Both the position numbers and the translations under genes were made by a program. The notes under the pieces were generated by a model. The model was not told where the DNA came from. It worked only from the letters and a program-made list of their open reading frames with translations, and searched no databases. DNA of 64,000 nucleotides, taken from positions 306,531,164 through 306,595,163 of the forward strand of contig NC_081414.1 of the NCBI RefSeq assembly GCF_030272615.1. Direction: 5' to 3'. The DNA comes from Cryptomeria japonica (Eukaryota > Streptophyta > Pinopsida > Cupressales > Cupressaceae). Positions 52,645 through 64,000 of this stretch are shown one piece after another. Every line of letters starts with the position of its first letter. The stretch's first letter is position 1.

Positions 52645-55444
52645 TGTGAGGCCCTACCCCGACTCATCCTAGCATTTCAGTGATTTTCATGTTGAGACTA
52701 TTATGGATGCTTTATTTTTATGCATTATGGATTTAGAACTTATATGATTCCATGATTTGGATAACATTGATGTATATTGATGCTTCATTTCTATGCATTA
52801 TAGATATAGAACTCTATATGATTCTAGAATAGGATAACTTTGTGATGATGTATGTCATTATTGGATTTGCAGGACTTTACAATGATGATAGAAATAGGAT
52901 GCATGTCTTATGTATGGATTAAAATTATGAGGATTATGATAATTACTTATGTGGATTAATTTGGATATAAGATATATTGATTTGTTTAATGTCAATTGTA
53001 TGCAGAGTGTTTGATGTGTATAATATTTTATGAGGTTATTTGGAATTACTAATGTGTAATTGAGTTGCATAGGAAAATTAGCCATGTGACCATGGAAATA
53101 CTATGGAGAACCAAACCTAGACCTATGTACATTCGTAAAACCAAGGGTTGTCTATTTGGAGAGACAACACCCCGTATGTATCGTATTTTATTTGTGAAAG
53201 TAAATGTTGCATGTGTGTTAAATTGAATTTATTAATTTGTGTAAATCCAAAAAGAGACAAATTCCATGTGTAATATTGTAATATATTTTATTGTGTCACT
53301 TGACACATGTGCTGATTTGTGTCTTGAATTTTGACTTGTCTCTTGGAGGGAGTTGGTTCAACCATAGCCCTTTTCAAACATTTGAATGTGGTCCCAAATT
53401 TTCCTTGGGTAGAGAGTCTTTGGAGTGGTCAACTCAGATTTAACCCGAAAGTTAACTTTAGATGGGTTTCTAAGGGGTCAAATGGACTCCTAGGGGTAGT
53501 TTAAAAGTTTTTCCTAAAGTCCATAAGGTATACCTATGGGTTATGAGTATTTTTAGGCATGTGACTACTCCCATGTGACTGTTTAGTCACCTCAAAAAGT
53601 GGGTTTCCTAAGGTGAGCGAAAATTCAATTTAGAAGGTTCCATCTAAGTTAGATAACCTTCCTTATTGATGTGAGATTTTTTCCCCACTCTCTCTTACTT
53701 TTTCCTTTTTCAGTTTTAGTAACCTGTGAGAACTCTCATTAAGGCCTTCTTAGGCAAGGATTAGGGACTTAGTGGGTAATCACCCACTCTCTGTTTTTTG
53801 AGATCTTGCAATTTTGAAAAGAATAGTTTTGGGATAGAAATTTGGCTAAATGTAGAAGAAAGGATTGTGGAATTGGGCTGCTCATCCTCAAACTAGTTCT
53901 AGCAAACCTTTGGGCAGATTGAAGGTTGGTTCATCTTCTACCTTTCATGTTGCATGTTTATGTTGGAAAGATTGCTTGTATGTAAAAGTTGTTCTCTTGT
54001 ATTTTCCTTTGTGAAATTATTATGTGACCTATCTGTTATTTCTTTTATGTATTTTCTTGTGATTTGGGAGTAACCAAGGCCTTCTACTCTTGGGAGAGTA
54101 GGATGGTCTTGTGGGTGGAAGGAGTTTGATAGCATTCGAGTGAAAGTCGCTCATTATGAGAGTGATCTTAAGGGTTGTATATGTGACCTTTGCTGCATAG
54201 CCTTATTTATGCATTTGGGGGTCATAAGGAGAGAAAGTATGGCATGAATGCCTTGGGGGGCACAAGGATGTGGGGTTAATGAACTTATGATATATCTTTG
54301 TTTGCCATGAGATGGCTTTGTGATCTACCATTCTTACAGTCTCCTCAGGGTATTTGGTCCACTTCCACCCATGTAAAAACATCACATTTTGTGATGAAGT
54401 GTCTAGCCTTGGTTGGGAAAGTGTTGTTGTGTGTTTTTCCCTTGCTTGTTGTGTTTGCTTGTGTGTAACCTATCTAGAGCTTGGTTCTCCAAGCTCGGGG
54501 TTGGCCTCTAGAAAGCCTACGCTGGGAGGTGAGCTCTCCATGGCCATAGCCTTGTGATTTATTTGTAGGTTACTTGGAAAGAAAAGGAAAAAAGACAAGT
54601 TAGAAGTTGTTGGTTTTACTTGATTTGCAGAAAAAGATAAGGGAATGGGATATCATATTTTAGTTGCAGCAATGTAAAGGAAAAGATATATGTTGTATTT
54701 ATTTTGAAAACAAATGTATCCATTTTATTTAAAGTCCTCATTCACTAGATATGAGAGGCTAGTTGGGTATCTCACCTATTTGTAATGTTGACTATATTAT
54801 TTTCTAAATATGTTTTAAAGAAATGCATTATTCTATCAAGTTATATTGCGAAAGAAAAGAAATGTTTATTTTTTGTTTGAGTTCCTATAGTTATTGAAAT
54901 AATATTTATTGTATTCATGTTATTTTTGAAAATAAAAGTTCATTTTATCCCCTTATGCATATTGAAGTAATGGAAATGAGAGAAGTAGTAAGCTTGCATG
55001 TTAGTAAAAGAAAAGTAAGTATTTTTTTTATTCCCATTTATGTATTATGATTAAATAGATTTAAATTGTCTATCTCTAAGGTTTATTTTAAATGTTTTCT
55101 AGTCTAATGTAGTTGTTGTTAAAATTTATTAAATTCTGTCATTATATTTATTGCAAAAAGTATATATAAAACTAATAGTCTATCTCTAAATTTAGCAACT
55201 AGATTTTTTTAAAAAAAAGAAAAAAAGAAATACCCTATTTAAATCTGTTAGTTTTGAAAACCTGCTTTATGTGATTTTAGGAAAAAGAAATATAAATAGT
55301 TTGTTTAAAGTAAATAAAAGAAAAATTGCCCCCATTTCCATGTTGTCAATAGTTTGTTAATTTTTGCATAATTTAGAAGGCAAAGAAAATATATTCATAA
55401 TTAGGTATATTTGAAATTTAATCTATCCCTAAAATATCATAATT

Positions 55445-55535
55445 ATATATATATATATATATGATGTACATATGTACATATATATGTATACATATATGTA
55501 CATATATATGTATACATATATGTATATATTTAAAA
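55445..55535 (+). repeat. ATAT/ATGTAC simple repeat in the K LTR
   Basis: A run of AT dinucleotides followed by about seven alternations of ATATATGTATAC and ATATGTACAT. It is largely self-complementary. Confidence 0.9.
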
Positions 55536-55569
55536 AAAATAATAAATTTTAAAAAAAAAAGGGTAAATA

Positions 55570-55920
55570 TGTTTGGGGACCCTCGGCCACTGCGAAAACC
55601 TCGTAGGTCAGCCCCCCCCCCCCGCGCTGTGGGTGGTGACCCCCAGCGGCAGCCGCAACCGCACTGTGGGCCGCAACCCACAGACGGGGTGGCTTTGGCC
55701 CCCCTATGGGTGGCACCCCACAGCAGCATCGGCAACCGTGTTGCGGGCCGTGTCCCACAGCGGTGGCCAAGGCCGCCTCTGTGGGCCATGACCCATAGGC
55801 ACGGCTACGGCCATCCCTATGGGGAGCCCTCGTGGATTCCCCCCCCATTGTCGCACTAGCAATGAAACCCTATGATCGCCCTCCATCCACCTCCGCCCGC
55901 TTTCCCTCTGACTTGCAAAC
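55570..55920 (+). repeat. GC-rich degenerate minisatellite in the K LTR
   Basis: An abrupt GC-rich block in very AT-rich sequence, with a 12-base C-run (55612-55623). Imperfect units of roughly 42-47 bp recur, each with a short inverted repeat around a variable centre (GTGGGCCGCAACCCAC, CCCACAGCGG, CTGTGGGCCATGACCC). All six frames show low-complexity open reading only because AT-rich stops are absent. CG dinucleotides are dense and little decayed compared with the rest of the window. Confidence 0.8.
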
Positions 55921-56806
55921 AAAAAAATGGAAAGACATAGTTAAGCCCTAGCCTGAAAATTGGGTTAGGGCAAGACAATAAGGTGGAAGAGAAAAATAGG
56001 GTAGAGGGTGGGGGTATTTTATAATATTTAGTTAGGTTACATGAGGTATTTTTTATAATAATGTTTGTTTAGAAAATAAATATCCTCATATATAAATATA
56101 TATGTGTTTAATGAAAATATATATATTTATATATATATATATAGTTAAAAATATAAATGTATAAATCTAACTTGAGTTTAATTATTTTATTTAAACATTC
56201 ATATTTAATATACGATTACATAAACATTTGAATATGATGTTTAAATTTTAATTCTTTAAAGCTTTATAGTTTAGGAAATTATAACGATTCCTTTTGTAAG
56301 ATATTTGGCTATAGTGGGATTATTGTAGTCCACCTAAATTTAGGCTTGTCGAGATTAAACTTTATAGGGAAATTTTTTATTATGGATTTATTTAGCCCTT
56401 TAGTCAAATTTTAGACACATTATAATTATTGTTAAAATAAATCATGGGATTTAAAAATCCAATTGCTAGAGTTAATTTAATTAATTCTTACAATGATTAA
56501 AAAGATTAATTGAGATTAATAATATCTCTTGTCAATTAATTTAGAGGTTTTTGCTTAAATGAATTTATTATTTATTAATTGATGAGATAATAATAAATTC
56601 TTTGGAGAGAGTTAATTTTCTGCATGCAATTTAGATTACCTCGTTTACTTGATATAGTTGTTTAAATTAACTTTAGTTGAAGAATAATTCAAACATAGTT
56701 AAGACAAGACTTGATACTGCATTATTTTAGCAAACTTAGTTTTATTAGGACATGTTTAAAAAAAAATTTTATTTTGTTTGTGCTTGAAAGTTTGGGCATG
56801 ACATTT

Positions 56807-56820
56807 TGGTATCAGAGAAA
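56807..56820 (+). promoter_or_regulatory. Primer-binding site of K
   Basis: TGGTATCAGAGAAA lies three bases after the LTR and matches the initiator tRNA-Met site for ten bases. Confidence 0.85.
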
Positions 56821-56969
56821 GGTTTCCAGCTCTAGGAACCTTTCTCCATTACGTTTCGCTTTAGTAAGTTAATTAATTTATTTTATTTTATTATATTTAT
56901 TTTTAATTAATTAAATTTTTCTCTGAAAAATTATTTATTTATTTTATTTTATTTTAATTTCTCATAAGG

Positions 56970-58270
56970 ATGCTTCCAACTACCCAACAAGCTCGCAAAC
57001 GTGGTAGAGGTCTAGGCATGTACGCATGGCACACGGAGAGGTCGATAGGGAGTAATTGGTTCCGGAAAGGAACCCAAAGGCTCCTCCTGAATGGACGGTT
57101 GACCCAAACCGAGACATCTTATTAGCACTCTAGAACCTGATTGCTATAGTCCAGGATAGGCTTCCAGTAGGGGATCATCATGTTGAAAACCAAAACTCAG
57201 GGAGCCATAGATCGGCAGATAGGGAACGGAGTAGGAGTCCACCTCCTAATTCTATAGAGAGTCAGGCTGGGCATGAACCTGAGTCCGTTCACCTACCAGG
57301 ACCACCTCCACTAGCCGCACCAGTGTATTATGAGAGATCACGTCGGGATCCAGGGGATCTAATCAAAGAGGTTATGTGCCTCCAGCCACCATCTTTTGAG
57401 GGATCTATCGATGGGGTAGAAGCTGAGGCTTGGCTTTTGAGCCTAGATCGGTGCTTTGCATTGCGGTCCTACGAAAGCAATTTAAAGGCATGTGTAGTAG
57501 TCCACCTATTGAGAGGAATGACCTCCACATGGTGGAGACAGGAGGAATACAAGTGTGGGTTAGTTGCAGATACCCTCACATGGGAGATTTTTATAGAGAG
57601 GTACTTGCCAGAGCATTACAGATAGCGTAGGATAGATGAGTTCCATGACCTCCAGTAGAAGGGTCTCTCAGTGACCCAATACAAGAGCAAGTTCTTCGAG
57701 GTCTTGCCATACGTGGACTACCTGAAAGATGAGAAGCTTCTCATCAATCATTGTATCAGAGGGCTGAATGTCGGCATAGCAGGACCAGTGAGGATGACCG
57801 CTCCAAGGAGCCTTCGGGTTGCCGTGGAGAAGGCCTTGATAGCAGAGGAGATTCAGGTCAGGCCACAGGATACAAGGGATTGGTTCCAGAACTAAAACCG
57901 TATACCCCAGACATACGGGTTTCAGAAACCCCATTGGAAGGGTAATAACAAGCACACATCGGGGTTCTCCAAACCCCCTCCTCCATAACAGTCATAGCAG
58001 AACCAGAGGTAGAGGCCTTCGCAGAGTCAGCAGGGCACAAGGCCCAAGTAGTGGCAGTCTCAGGGTCAGAGGTGAGATCAACGATCCCAGGTTCCTTACA
58101 AACCTCCGGTGAGGACTCAGCAGTCCTCTAGGGGTGGGTACCATGGTTCTAGCAGGACAGGGGGACAACCTTTCTCTAGGCCTTAGAGTGTCCAGTTTCG
58201 AGCACGCAGTGCTTGTTTCACATGTGGAGCCATGGCGCACATGGCGAGAGAATATCCTCAAGGTCAGATG
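56970..58270 (+). pseudogene. K gag (broken)
   Basis: The ATG at 56970 begins MLPTTQQARKRGRG. A frameshift follows within 100 bases; conserved gypsy gag sequence is seen at 57323-57625 (LQPPSFEGSIDGVEAEAWLL, MTSTWWRQEEYK, WEIFIERYLPEHYR) and 57671-57895 (TQYKSKFFEVLPYVDYLKDE). A basic, Gln and Pro-rich linker with several stops leads to one zinc knuckle, CFTCGAMAHMAREY (about 58215-58256, last Cys changed to Tyr, Gly to Ala). Gag would form the particle. Confidence 0.85.
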
Positions 58271-58379
58271 GTAGGAAATCAGAGGATGGCAGCATCAGAG
58301 CCTATAGTTGGAGATATGGGCAAGTCCCATAGAGTCTTCGTAGCGGTTGACAACTGCCAGGCAGAGCACTAGCCCATAG

Positions 58380-58880
58380 TCATTGAGATTGCAAGTAAGA
58401 TCAGAGGTTGCAGTGTATCTATATTATTTGATTCAGGAGCTACTAAATCCTTTATATCTCCATTGTTTGTGGAGCATTGCAGGCTAGTGGCAACTAGATA
58501 AGGTGTCAGTTGGGAAGTGGAGTTAGCTTCAAGGGCTAGAGTGTCAGTGGAATCAGAGGTTAGGACATGTCAGCTTCAGATTGGCAATACCACCACCTTA
58601 GTAGACCTTAGAGTTACACCACTTGGATCTTATGGTATCGTACTTGGCATGGATTGGCTTTATGCCCATGGAGCCAAGATGGATTGCCTCCTGAAAGAGA
58701 TTGAGTGTGAGGATGATCATGGTTCGCCCTTAGTAATCACTGGGATTCAGAGACCTGTGTCTCTTCATATGATTTCTGCAATGCAGCTTAAGCGAAGCAT
58801 GTGAAAGGGATGTCATCTATTTGCCATCACCATCAATGATAGAGAGGAAGAGGATGAAAAGGAAACATCGATTGACGACC
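58380..58880 (+). pseudogene. K protease (broken)
   Basis: VSILFDSGATKSFISPLFVE holds the catalytic Asp-Ser-Gly (about 58425-58440). A stop follows at about 58498, then open sequence 58517-58804 with the second conserved region (GSYGIVLGMDWLYAHGAKMD). It is followed by the linker into RT. Confidence 0.85.
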
Positions 58881-58899
58881 ATCCTATCTTCAAGGGATA

Positions 58900-60240
58900 T
58901 TCAGATGTGTTTCCTTCAGAGCTACCTGGAATGCCACCCCATAGAGAGATTTACTTTCATATAGACCTTGTACCAGGAGATGAGCCAGTTTCAAGAGCAC
59001 CTTATAGGATGACCACAAATGAGCTTAATGAGCTCAAGATTCAGCTTGAGGAACTCCTAGAGAAGGGTCACATTCATCCTAGCATATCCACTTGGGGTGC
59101 ACCAGTCATCTTTGTGAAGAAGAAGGATGAATCCCTTCGGTTATGCATGGATTATCGTTAGTTGAACAAAGTAACCATCAAGAACCGATATCCCTTGCCC
59201 GTGATTGATGATTTATTCGACCAACTTCAGGGTGCCAAAGTATTTACCAAAATTGATCTAAAGTCAGGATACCATTAGTTGAGAATAGTGGAAAGCGATA
59301 TCCACAAGACCACATTTCGCACTAGATATGGCCACTATGAGTTCACCATGGGTCCATTTGGTCTTACGAATGCTCTAGCTATTTTCATGAGCCTCATGAA
59401 TGGGGTATTTCACACATTTCTAGACCATTTTGTGATTGTCTTCCTTGATGACATATTGATATATTCTTGGAATGAGAAGGAGCATGAAGAGCACCTGAGA
59501 CAGGTTTTGCAGTGTTTGAGGGACAACCAGTTGTATGGTAGCTTGTCGAAGTGTGCATTCTTTCATTTAGAGGTCAAGTACCTTGGGCATGTTATTTCCG
59601 GTGATGGGATCTCAATTGACCCATCAAAGATTAGAGCTATTATGGATTGGCCAATGCCAACCAGTGTGACAGAGGTCAGGAGCTTCATGGGCTTACCAGG
59701 TTATTACTGAGGCTTTGTTGAGGGATTCTCTAGAGTCACACATGCTATTACTTTTCTTCAACATAAAGGAAAGAAATTTGAGTGGACAGAGAAGTGCGAT
59801 AGGGCCTTTTAGGAACTCAAAAAGGCACTTACTAGCGCACCTATCCTTGTAGAACCAGATCCCTCAGCTGACTTCATGGTTTGCACAAATGCTTCCCTAG
59901 AGGGTTTAGGAGTAGTCCTTATGCAGGATGGTAGGGCTATAGCTTTTGAGTCTAGGAAACTTAAGACTCGTGAGCTTAACTACCCTACTTATGACCTTGA
60001 GCTTGTAGCAGTAGTGCATGCACTTGTGAGGTGGAGACACTTCCTTTTGGGTCATCATTTTGAGCTTCATTCAGACCATCAGAGCCTTTAGTACATATTC
60101 ACTCAGCCAAACCTTAATGCACGTCAAAGGAGATGGATAGAGTTCTTGTGCGAGTATGATTTTGACATTCACTACATTAAAGGGAAAGAAAACGTAGTTG
60201 CAGATGCTTTGAGTAGGAGACATCATGAGGTATACACCAT
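58900..60240 (+). pseudogene. K reverse transcriptase and RNase H (broken)
   Basis: RT motifs in order: LPGMPPHREIYFHIDLVPGD, PYRMTTNELNELKIQLEELL, DESLRLCMDYR, stop at 59159, [31 protein letters not shown], stop at 59276, [18 protein letters not shown], and the active site [10 protein letters not shown] with both Asp present. The thumb follows ([19 protein letters not shown]). RNase H: CTNASLEGLGVVLMQDGRAI (first Asp changed to Asn), NYPTYDLELVAVVHALVRWR, HSDHQSL and [10 protein letters not shown]. Stops at 59708, 59810 and 60089. The polymerase site is intact; damage is mostly nonsense codons (Gln and Trp codons turned to TAG or TGA). Confidence 0.9.
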
Positions 60241-60289
60241 ATCTATGGGCACGGATTTGAGAGATCGTATATTGCAACAGTTGTTAGAG

Positions 60290-61710
60290 GATGGATGATG
60301 CATAGAGGTTTTTCAGATGGTTCAATCTTAGGATACTCTAGAAGGGAAATATGTGGATTATTCTTTAGAGTCCGAAGGACTATTACGCCATAGAGGGTGC
60401 ATCTGTGTACCTTCTTCTGGGGGATTGTGAGAGTTCATTGTCACGGAGGCTCATAGAGCTCCTTATGCAGCACATCCTGGAGATAAGAAGATGCATGTTG
60501 ACTTGAGATAGTTATATCATTGGCCAGGAATGTGACAACTCATTGCCAAGTTAGCAGCCTGATGCCTTGAGTGTCAGAGAGTCAAGGTGGAGCACCGCCA
60601 TCCAAGTGGATTGCTCCAGTCTCATGCTATACCAGAGTGGAAGTGGGATACTATATCCATGGATTTCATCATTGGTCTCCCTATTTCATCTCGTCACCAT
60701 GATGCCATCTTGGTGACAATTGACAAGTTGACCAAAGTGGCCCACTTTTCACCAGTTCGGACTACCTTCACAACACTCGCAGTAGCACAGGTGTTCTTAC
60801 AAGACATTGTTAGACTTCATGGTGTTCCATGTAAGATTATTTTTTACAAGGATTCCCTCTTCACTTCTTCCTTTTGGAAGGCATTACAGGTAGCTATGGG
60901 CACCAAGCTCAATTTCAGTACAGCCTATCATCTAGAAATGGATGGACAGATAGAGAGGGTTAACTAGGTGTTAGAGGATATGCTTCACATGTATGTCATG
61001 GATCATCATACCAGATGGGAAGAGTACCTTCCCTTAGTGGAGTTTGCCTATAATAATGGGCATCACACTTCATTGGCGATGCCACCCTATTAGGCATTAT
61101 ATGGTAGGCTTTGTAGGATACCGTTGAGTTGGGACCACATAGAGGATAAAGTTGCTATTGGTCCTAAGATAGTTCGAGATATGGAGCAATAGGTGGATTT
61201 GATTAGGCAATGTCTTAGAGAGGCACAGGATAAAAAGAAGAAGTATGCAGATGTAAAGAGGATAGATCATAGCTACCTGGTTGGAGACAAAGTCTTCTTG
61301 AGAGTGTGACCACATAAGAGTCCAATCCGTTATGGAAAGGGTTCTAAGCTTTCACCTTGCTTTGTAGAACTATTCGAGATCCTTGAGAGGATAGGACTAG
61401 TTGCCTATCATTTAGCATTGCCACCTAGCCTATCACACATCCACGATGTTTTTCATGTATCAGTTTTGATGAAGTATATCTATGACGAGTCTCATATTTT
61501 AGATTGGGATACCTTGCAAGCAGAGTCAGATGGACAACTAGCTTTGGAGCCCATTCATGTTTTGGCATGTCGGATGTTGGCCCTTCGAGGTTGAGAGCTA
61601 GACCAAGTTAGGGTCCAGTGGGATTGCTATGATGAGCTCACAGCTTCATGGGAGGATGCAACATGTATGAGATCACAGTAGCCCCATCATTTTGATGAAC
61701 TCTAGGAGGA
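60290..61710 (+). pseudogene. K integrase with chromodomain-like tail (broken)
   Basis: The zinc finger (EAHRAPYAAHPGDKKMHVDL ... CLECQRVK) is followed by the core at 60587-60967: ISMDFIIGLPISSRHHDAIL (first catalytic Asp), then IIFYKDSLFTSSFWKALQVA, where the Ser-Asp expected before the Arg/Lys-Asp is Phe-Tyr, so the second catalytic Asp is lost, and MDGQIERVN with the Glu. The C-terminal part has KLSPCFVELFEILERIGLVA, LALPPSLSHIHDVFHVSVLM and a chromodomain-like VQWDCYDELTASWEDATCM. About ten stops interrupt it. Chromodomains of such elements direct insertion to chromatin. Confidence 0.88.
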
Positions 61711-61721
61711 AGTTCATTCCT

Positions 61722-61733
61722 AGAGGGAGAGGG
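61722..61733 (+). promoter_or_regulatory. Polypurine tract of K
   Basis: AGAGGGAGAGGG directly precedes the 3' LTR start TGTGAGGCCC. Confidence 0.88.
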
Positions 61734-64000
61734 TGTGAGGCCCTACCCTGACTCATCCTAGCATTTCAGTGATTTTCATATTGAGACTATTATGGATACT
61801 TTATTTTTATGCATTATGGATTTAGAACTTATATGATTCCATGATTTGGATAACATTGATGTATATTGATGCTTCATTTCTATGCATTATAGATATATAA
61901 CTCTATATGATTCTAGAATAGGATAAATTTGTGATGATGTATGTCATTATTGGATTTGTAGGACTTTACAATGATGATAGAAATAGGATGCATGTCTTAT
62001 GTATGGATCAAAATTATGAGGATTATGATAATTACTTATGTGGATTTATTTGGATATAAGATATATTGATTTGTTTAATGTCAATTGTATGCAGAGTGTT
62101 TGATGTGTATTCTTATTAATGTGTTTAATATTTTATGAGGTTATTTGGAATTACTAATGTGTAATTGAGTTGCACAGGAAAATTATCCATGTGACCATGG
62201 AAATACTATGGAGAACCAAACCTAGACTTCTGTATGTTCGTAAAACCAGGGGTTGTCTATTTGGAGAGACGACACCCCATATGTATCGTATTTTATTTGT
62301 GAAAGTAAATGTTGCATGTGTGTTAAATTGAATTTATTAGTTTGTGTAAATCCAACAAGAGACAAATTCCATGTGTAATTTTGTAATGTATTTTATTGTG
62401 TCACTTGACACGTGCTAATTTGTGTCTTGATTTTTGACTTGTCTCTTGGAGGGAGTTGGTTCAACCATAGCCCTTTTCAAACATTTGAATGTGGTCCCAA
62501 ATTTTCCTTGGGAAGAGAGTCTTTAGAGTGGTCAACTCAGGTTTGACCCGAAAGTTAACTTCAGATGGGTTTCTAAGGGGTCAAATGGACTCCTAGGGGT
62601 AGTTTAAAGGTTTTTCCTCAAGTCCATAAGGTATACCTATGGGTTAGGAATATTTTTAGGCATGTGACTGTTTAGTCACCTTAAAAAGTGGGTTTCCTAA
62701 GGTGAGAGTAAATTCATTTTAGAAGGTTCCGTCTAGGTTAGATAACCTTCCTTATTGATGTGAGATTTTTTGCCCCTCTCTCTTACTTTTTCCTTTTTTA
62801 GATTTAGTAACCTATGAGAACTCTCACTAAGGCCTTCTTAGGAAAGGATTAGGGACTTAGTGGGTAATCACCCACTCTCCATTTTTGGAGATCTTGCAAT
62901 TTTGAAAAGAATAGTTTTGGGATAGAAATTTGGCTAAGTGTAGAAGAAAGGATTGTGAAATTGGGTTGCTCATCCTCAAACTAGTTCTAGCAAACCTTTG
63001 GGCAGATTGAAGGTTGGTTTATCTTCTCCCTTTCACGTTGCATGTTTATGTTGGAAAGATTGTTTGTATGTAAAATTTATTTTCTTGTATTTTCCTTTGT
63101 GAAATTATTATGTGACCTATCTGTTATTTCTTTTATGCATTTTCTTGTGATTTGGGAGTAACCAAGGCCTTCTACTCTTGGGAGAGTAGGATGGTCTTGT
63201 GCATGGAAGGAGTTTGACAGCTTTCGAGTGAGAGGCTCTCATTATGAGAGTGATCTCAAGGGTTGTATATGTGACCCTTGCTGCATAGCCTTGTTTATGC
63301 ATTTGGGGGTCATAAGGAGAGAAAGTATGATATGAATGCCTTGGGGGGCATAAGGATGTGGGGTTAATGAACTTATGATATATCGTTGTTTGCCATGAGA
63401 TGGATTTGTGATCTACCATTCTTGCAGTCTCCTCAGGGTATTTGGTCCACTTCCACCTATGTAAAAACATCACATTTTGTGATGAAGTGTAGCCTTGGTT
63501 GGGAAAGTGTTGTTGTGTGTTTTTCCCTTGCTTGTTGTGTTTTCTTGTGTGTAACCTATCTAGGGCTTGGTTTTCTAAGCTCCGGGGTGGCTTCTAGAAA
63601 GCCTAGGCTGGGAGGTGAGCTCTCCATGGTCATAGCCTTGTAATTTATTTGCAGGTTGCTTGGAAAGAAAAGGAAAAAAGACAAGTTAGAAGTTGTTGGT
63701 TTTACTTTATTTGCAGAAAAAGACTAGGGAATGGGATATCATATTTTAGTTGCAGAAATGTAAAGGAAAAGATATATGTTGTATTTATTTTGAAAAGAAA
63801 TGTATCCATTTTATTTAAAGTCCTCATTCAATAGATATGAGAGGCTAGTTGGGTATCTCACCTATTTGTAATGTTGACTATATTGTATTCTAAATATGTT
63901 TTAAAGAAATGCATTATTCTATCAAGTTATTATTGCAAAAGAAAAGAAATGTTTATTTTTTGTTTAAGTTCCTATAGTTATTGAAATAATATTTATTGTA
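61734..64000 (+). repeat. 3' LTR of K (truncated by the window end)
   Basis: It matches the 5' LTR from its first base, with scattered single-base differences and a few short indels. The window ends at the position equivalent to about 54938 of the 5' LTR, so the simple-repeat and GC-rich parts cannot be compared. Confidence 0.93.

Larger units (their letters stand above)
52645..56803 (+). repeat. 5' LTR of K (4,159 bp)
   Basis: TGTGAGGCCCTACCCC to GGGCATGACA. Its first 2.3 kb align with 61734-64000 with few differences, such as a 14-base insertion (53571-53584, containing a repeated CATGTGACT) and a 13-14-base difference near 53018. It includes an AT-rich second half, a TATA/TGTA simple repeat (55445-55530) and a GC-rich block (55570-55920). 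No coding region is supported. Confidence 0.92.
52645..64000 (+). mobile_element. K: Ty3/gypsy chromovirus-like LTR retrotransposon (runs off the window)
   Basis: 5' LTR (52645-56803), primer-binding site, gag, protease, reverse transcriptase, RNase H, integrase with a chromodomain-like tail, polypurine tract and the first 2,267 bp of the 3' LTR (61734-64000). RT precedes INT, so gypsy. The integrase tail (LALPPSLSHIHDVFHVSVL, then VQWDCYDELTASWED) is typical of Del/Tekay-type chromoviruses. It is inserted in the gag of J; TTATT (52640-52644) is the expected left duplication. Confidence 0.9.

Noticed and set aside
54354-54557. Small Cys-rich open frame repeated at 63386-63643
   Set aside because: Both copies are the same place in the two K LTRs; the frame differs at its start and has no support as coding.
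55418-55922. Several overlapping open frames on both strands rich in Gly, Arg, Pro and Ala
   Set aside because: They arise because the GC-rich minisatellite lacks stop codons; all frames are open at once and none has a domain.

Overview
The window is from a large, repeat-choked plant nuclear genome. I see no host gene, no tRNA or rRNA gene and no bacterial-type feature. Every base can be assigned to one of 13 transposable elements, almost all LTR retrotransposons, and nearly all coding regions carry stop codons and frameshifts. Old, slowly removed, very long LTR elements nested many layers deep suggest a gymnosperm (perhaps a conifer), but the sequence does not prove this; a large-genome angiosperm is possible.

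The elements form a Russian-doll nest. I name them by letter. The outermost is G (minus strand, 42349-44699 visible). D (copia, minus, 37571-42348) interrupts G. A (copia, plus, 3180-37570) sits in the reverse transcriptase of D. B (plus, 5377-34769) sits in the reverse transcriptase of A, with TGGTG duplicated at both ends. Two elements sit in B: F (LINE-like, minus, about 8618-11050) and C (a 20.4-kb gypsy element, minus, 12912-33331, flanked by ATACT). On the left, E1 (plus, 1745-3179) ends in the gag of A, and E2 (minus, 1-1744) sits in the 3' tail of E1. On the right, H (copia, plus, from 44700) interrupts G; a 338-bp TRIM (46288-46625) and then I (minus, 47013-47815) interrupt H; J (minus, 47816-52644) interrupts I; and K (gypsy chromovirus, plus, 52645 to the end) interrupts the gag of J. 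The missing halves of G, D, A, E1 and E2 should lie left of the window, and those of G, H, I, J and K right of it.

Three things stand out. First, B, G and J (and probably E2) are one family of non-autonomous copia-like elements. B and J have a multi-zinc-knuckle gag; all three have, where pol would be, a long unrecognised protein (ORF2, roughly 1,000 codons) whose segments can be matched across them. Second, element C has LTRs of 6.5-6.7 kb, and each LTR carries a copy of an ancestral reading frame of about 1,130-1,200 codons of unknown function; C also has an extra RNase H domain between protease and reverse transcriptase. Third, the copia-like elements share a post-PBS leader, several polypurine tracts and an LTR core motif although their coding regions differ, which fits one mobilisation system shared by autonomous (A, D, H) and non-autonomous (B, G, J, E2) members.

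Functionally the window looks dead. Catalytic residues are lost in the integrases of A, C and K and in the reverse transcriptases of C and D, usually by G-to-A or C-to-T type changes as expected for decayed methylated repeats. The gag of E2 (open for 204 codons) is the best preserved copia-like coding region.
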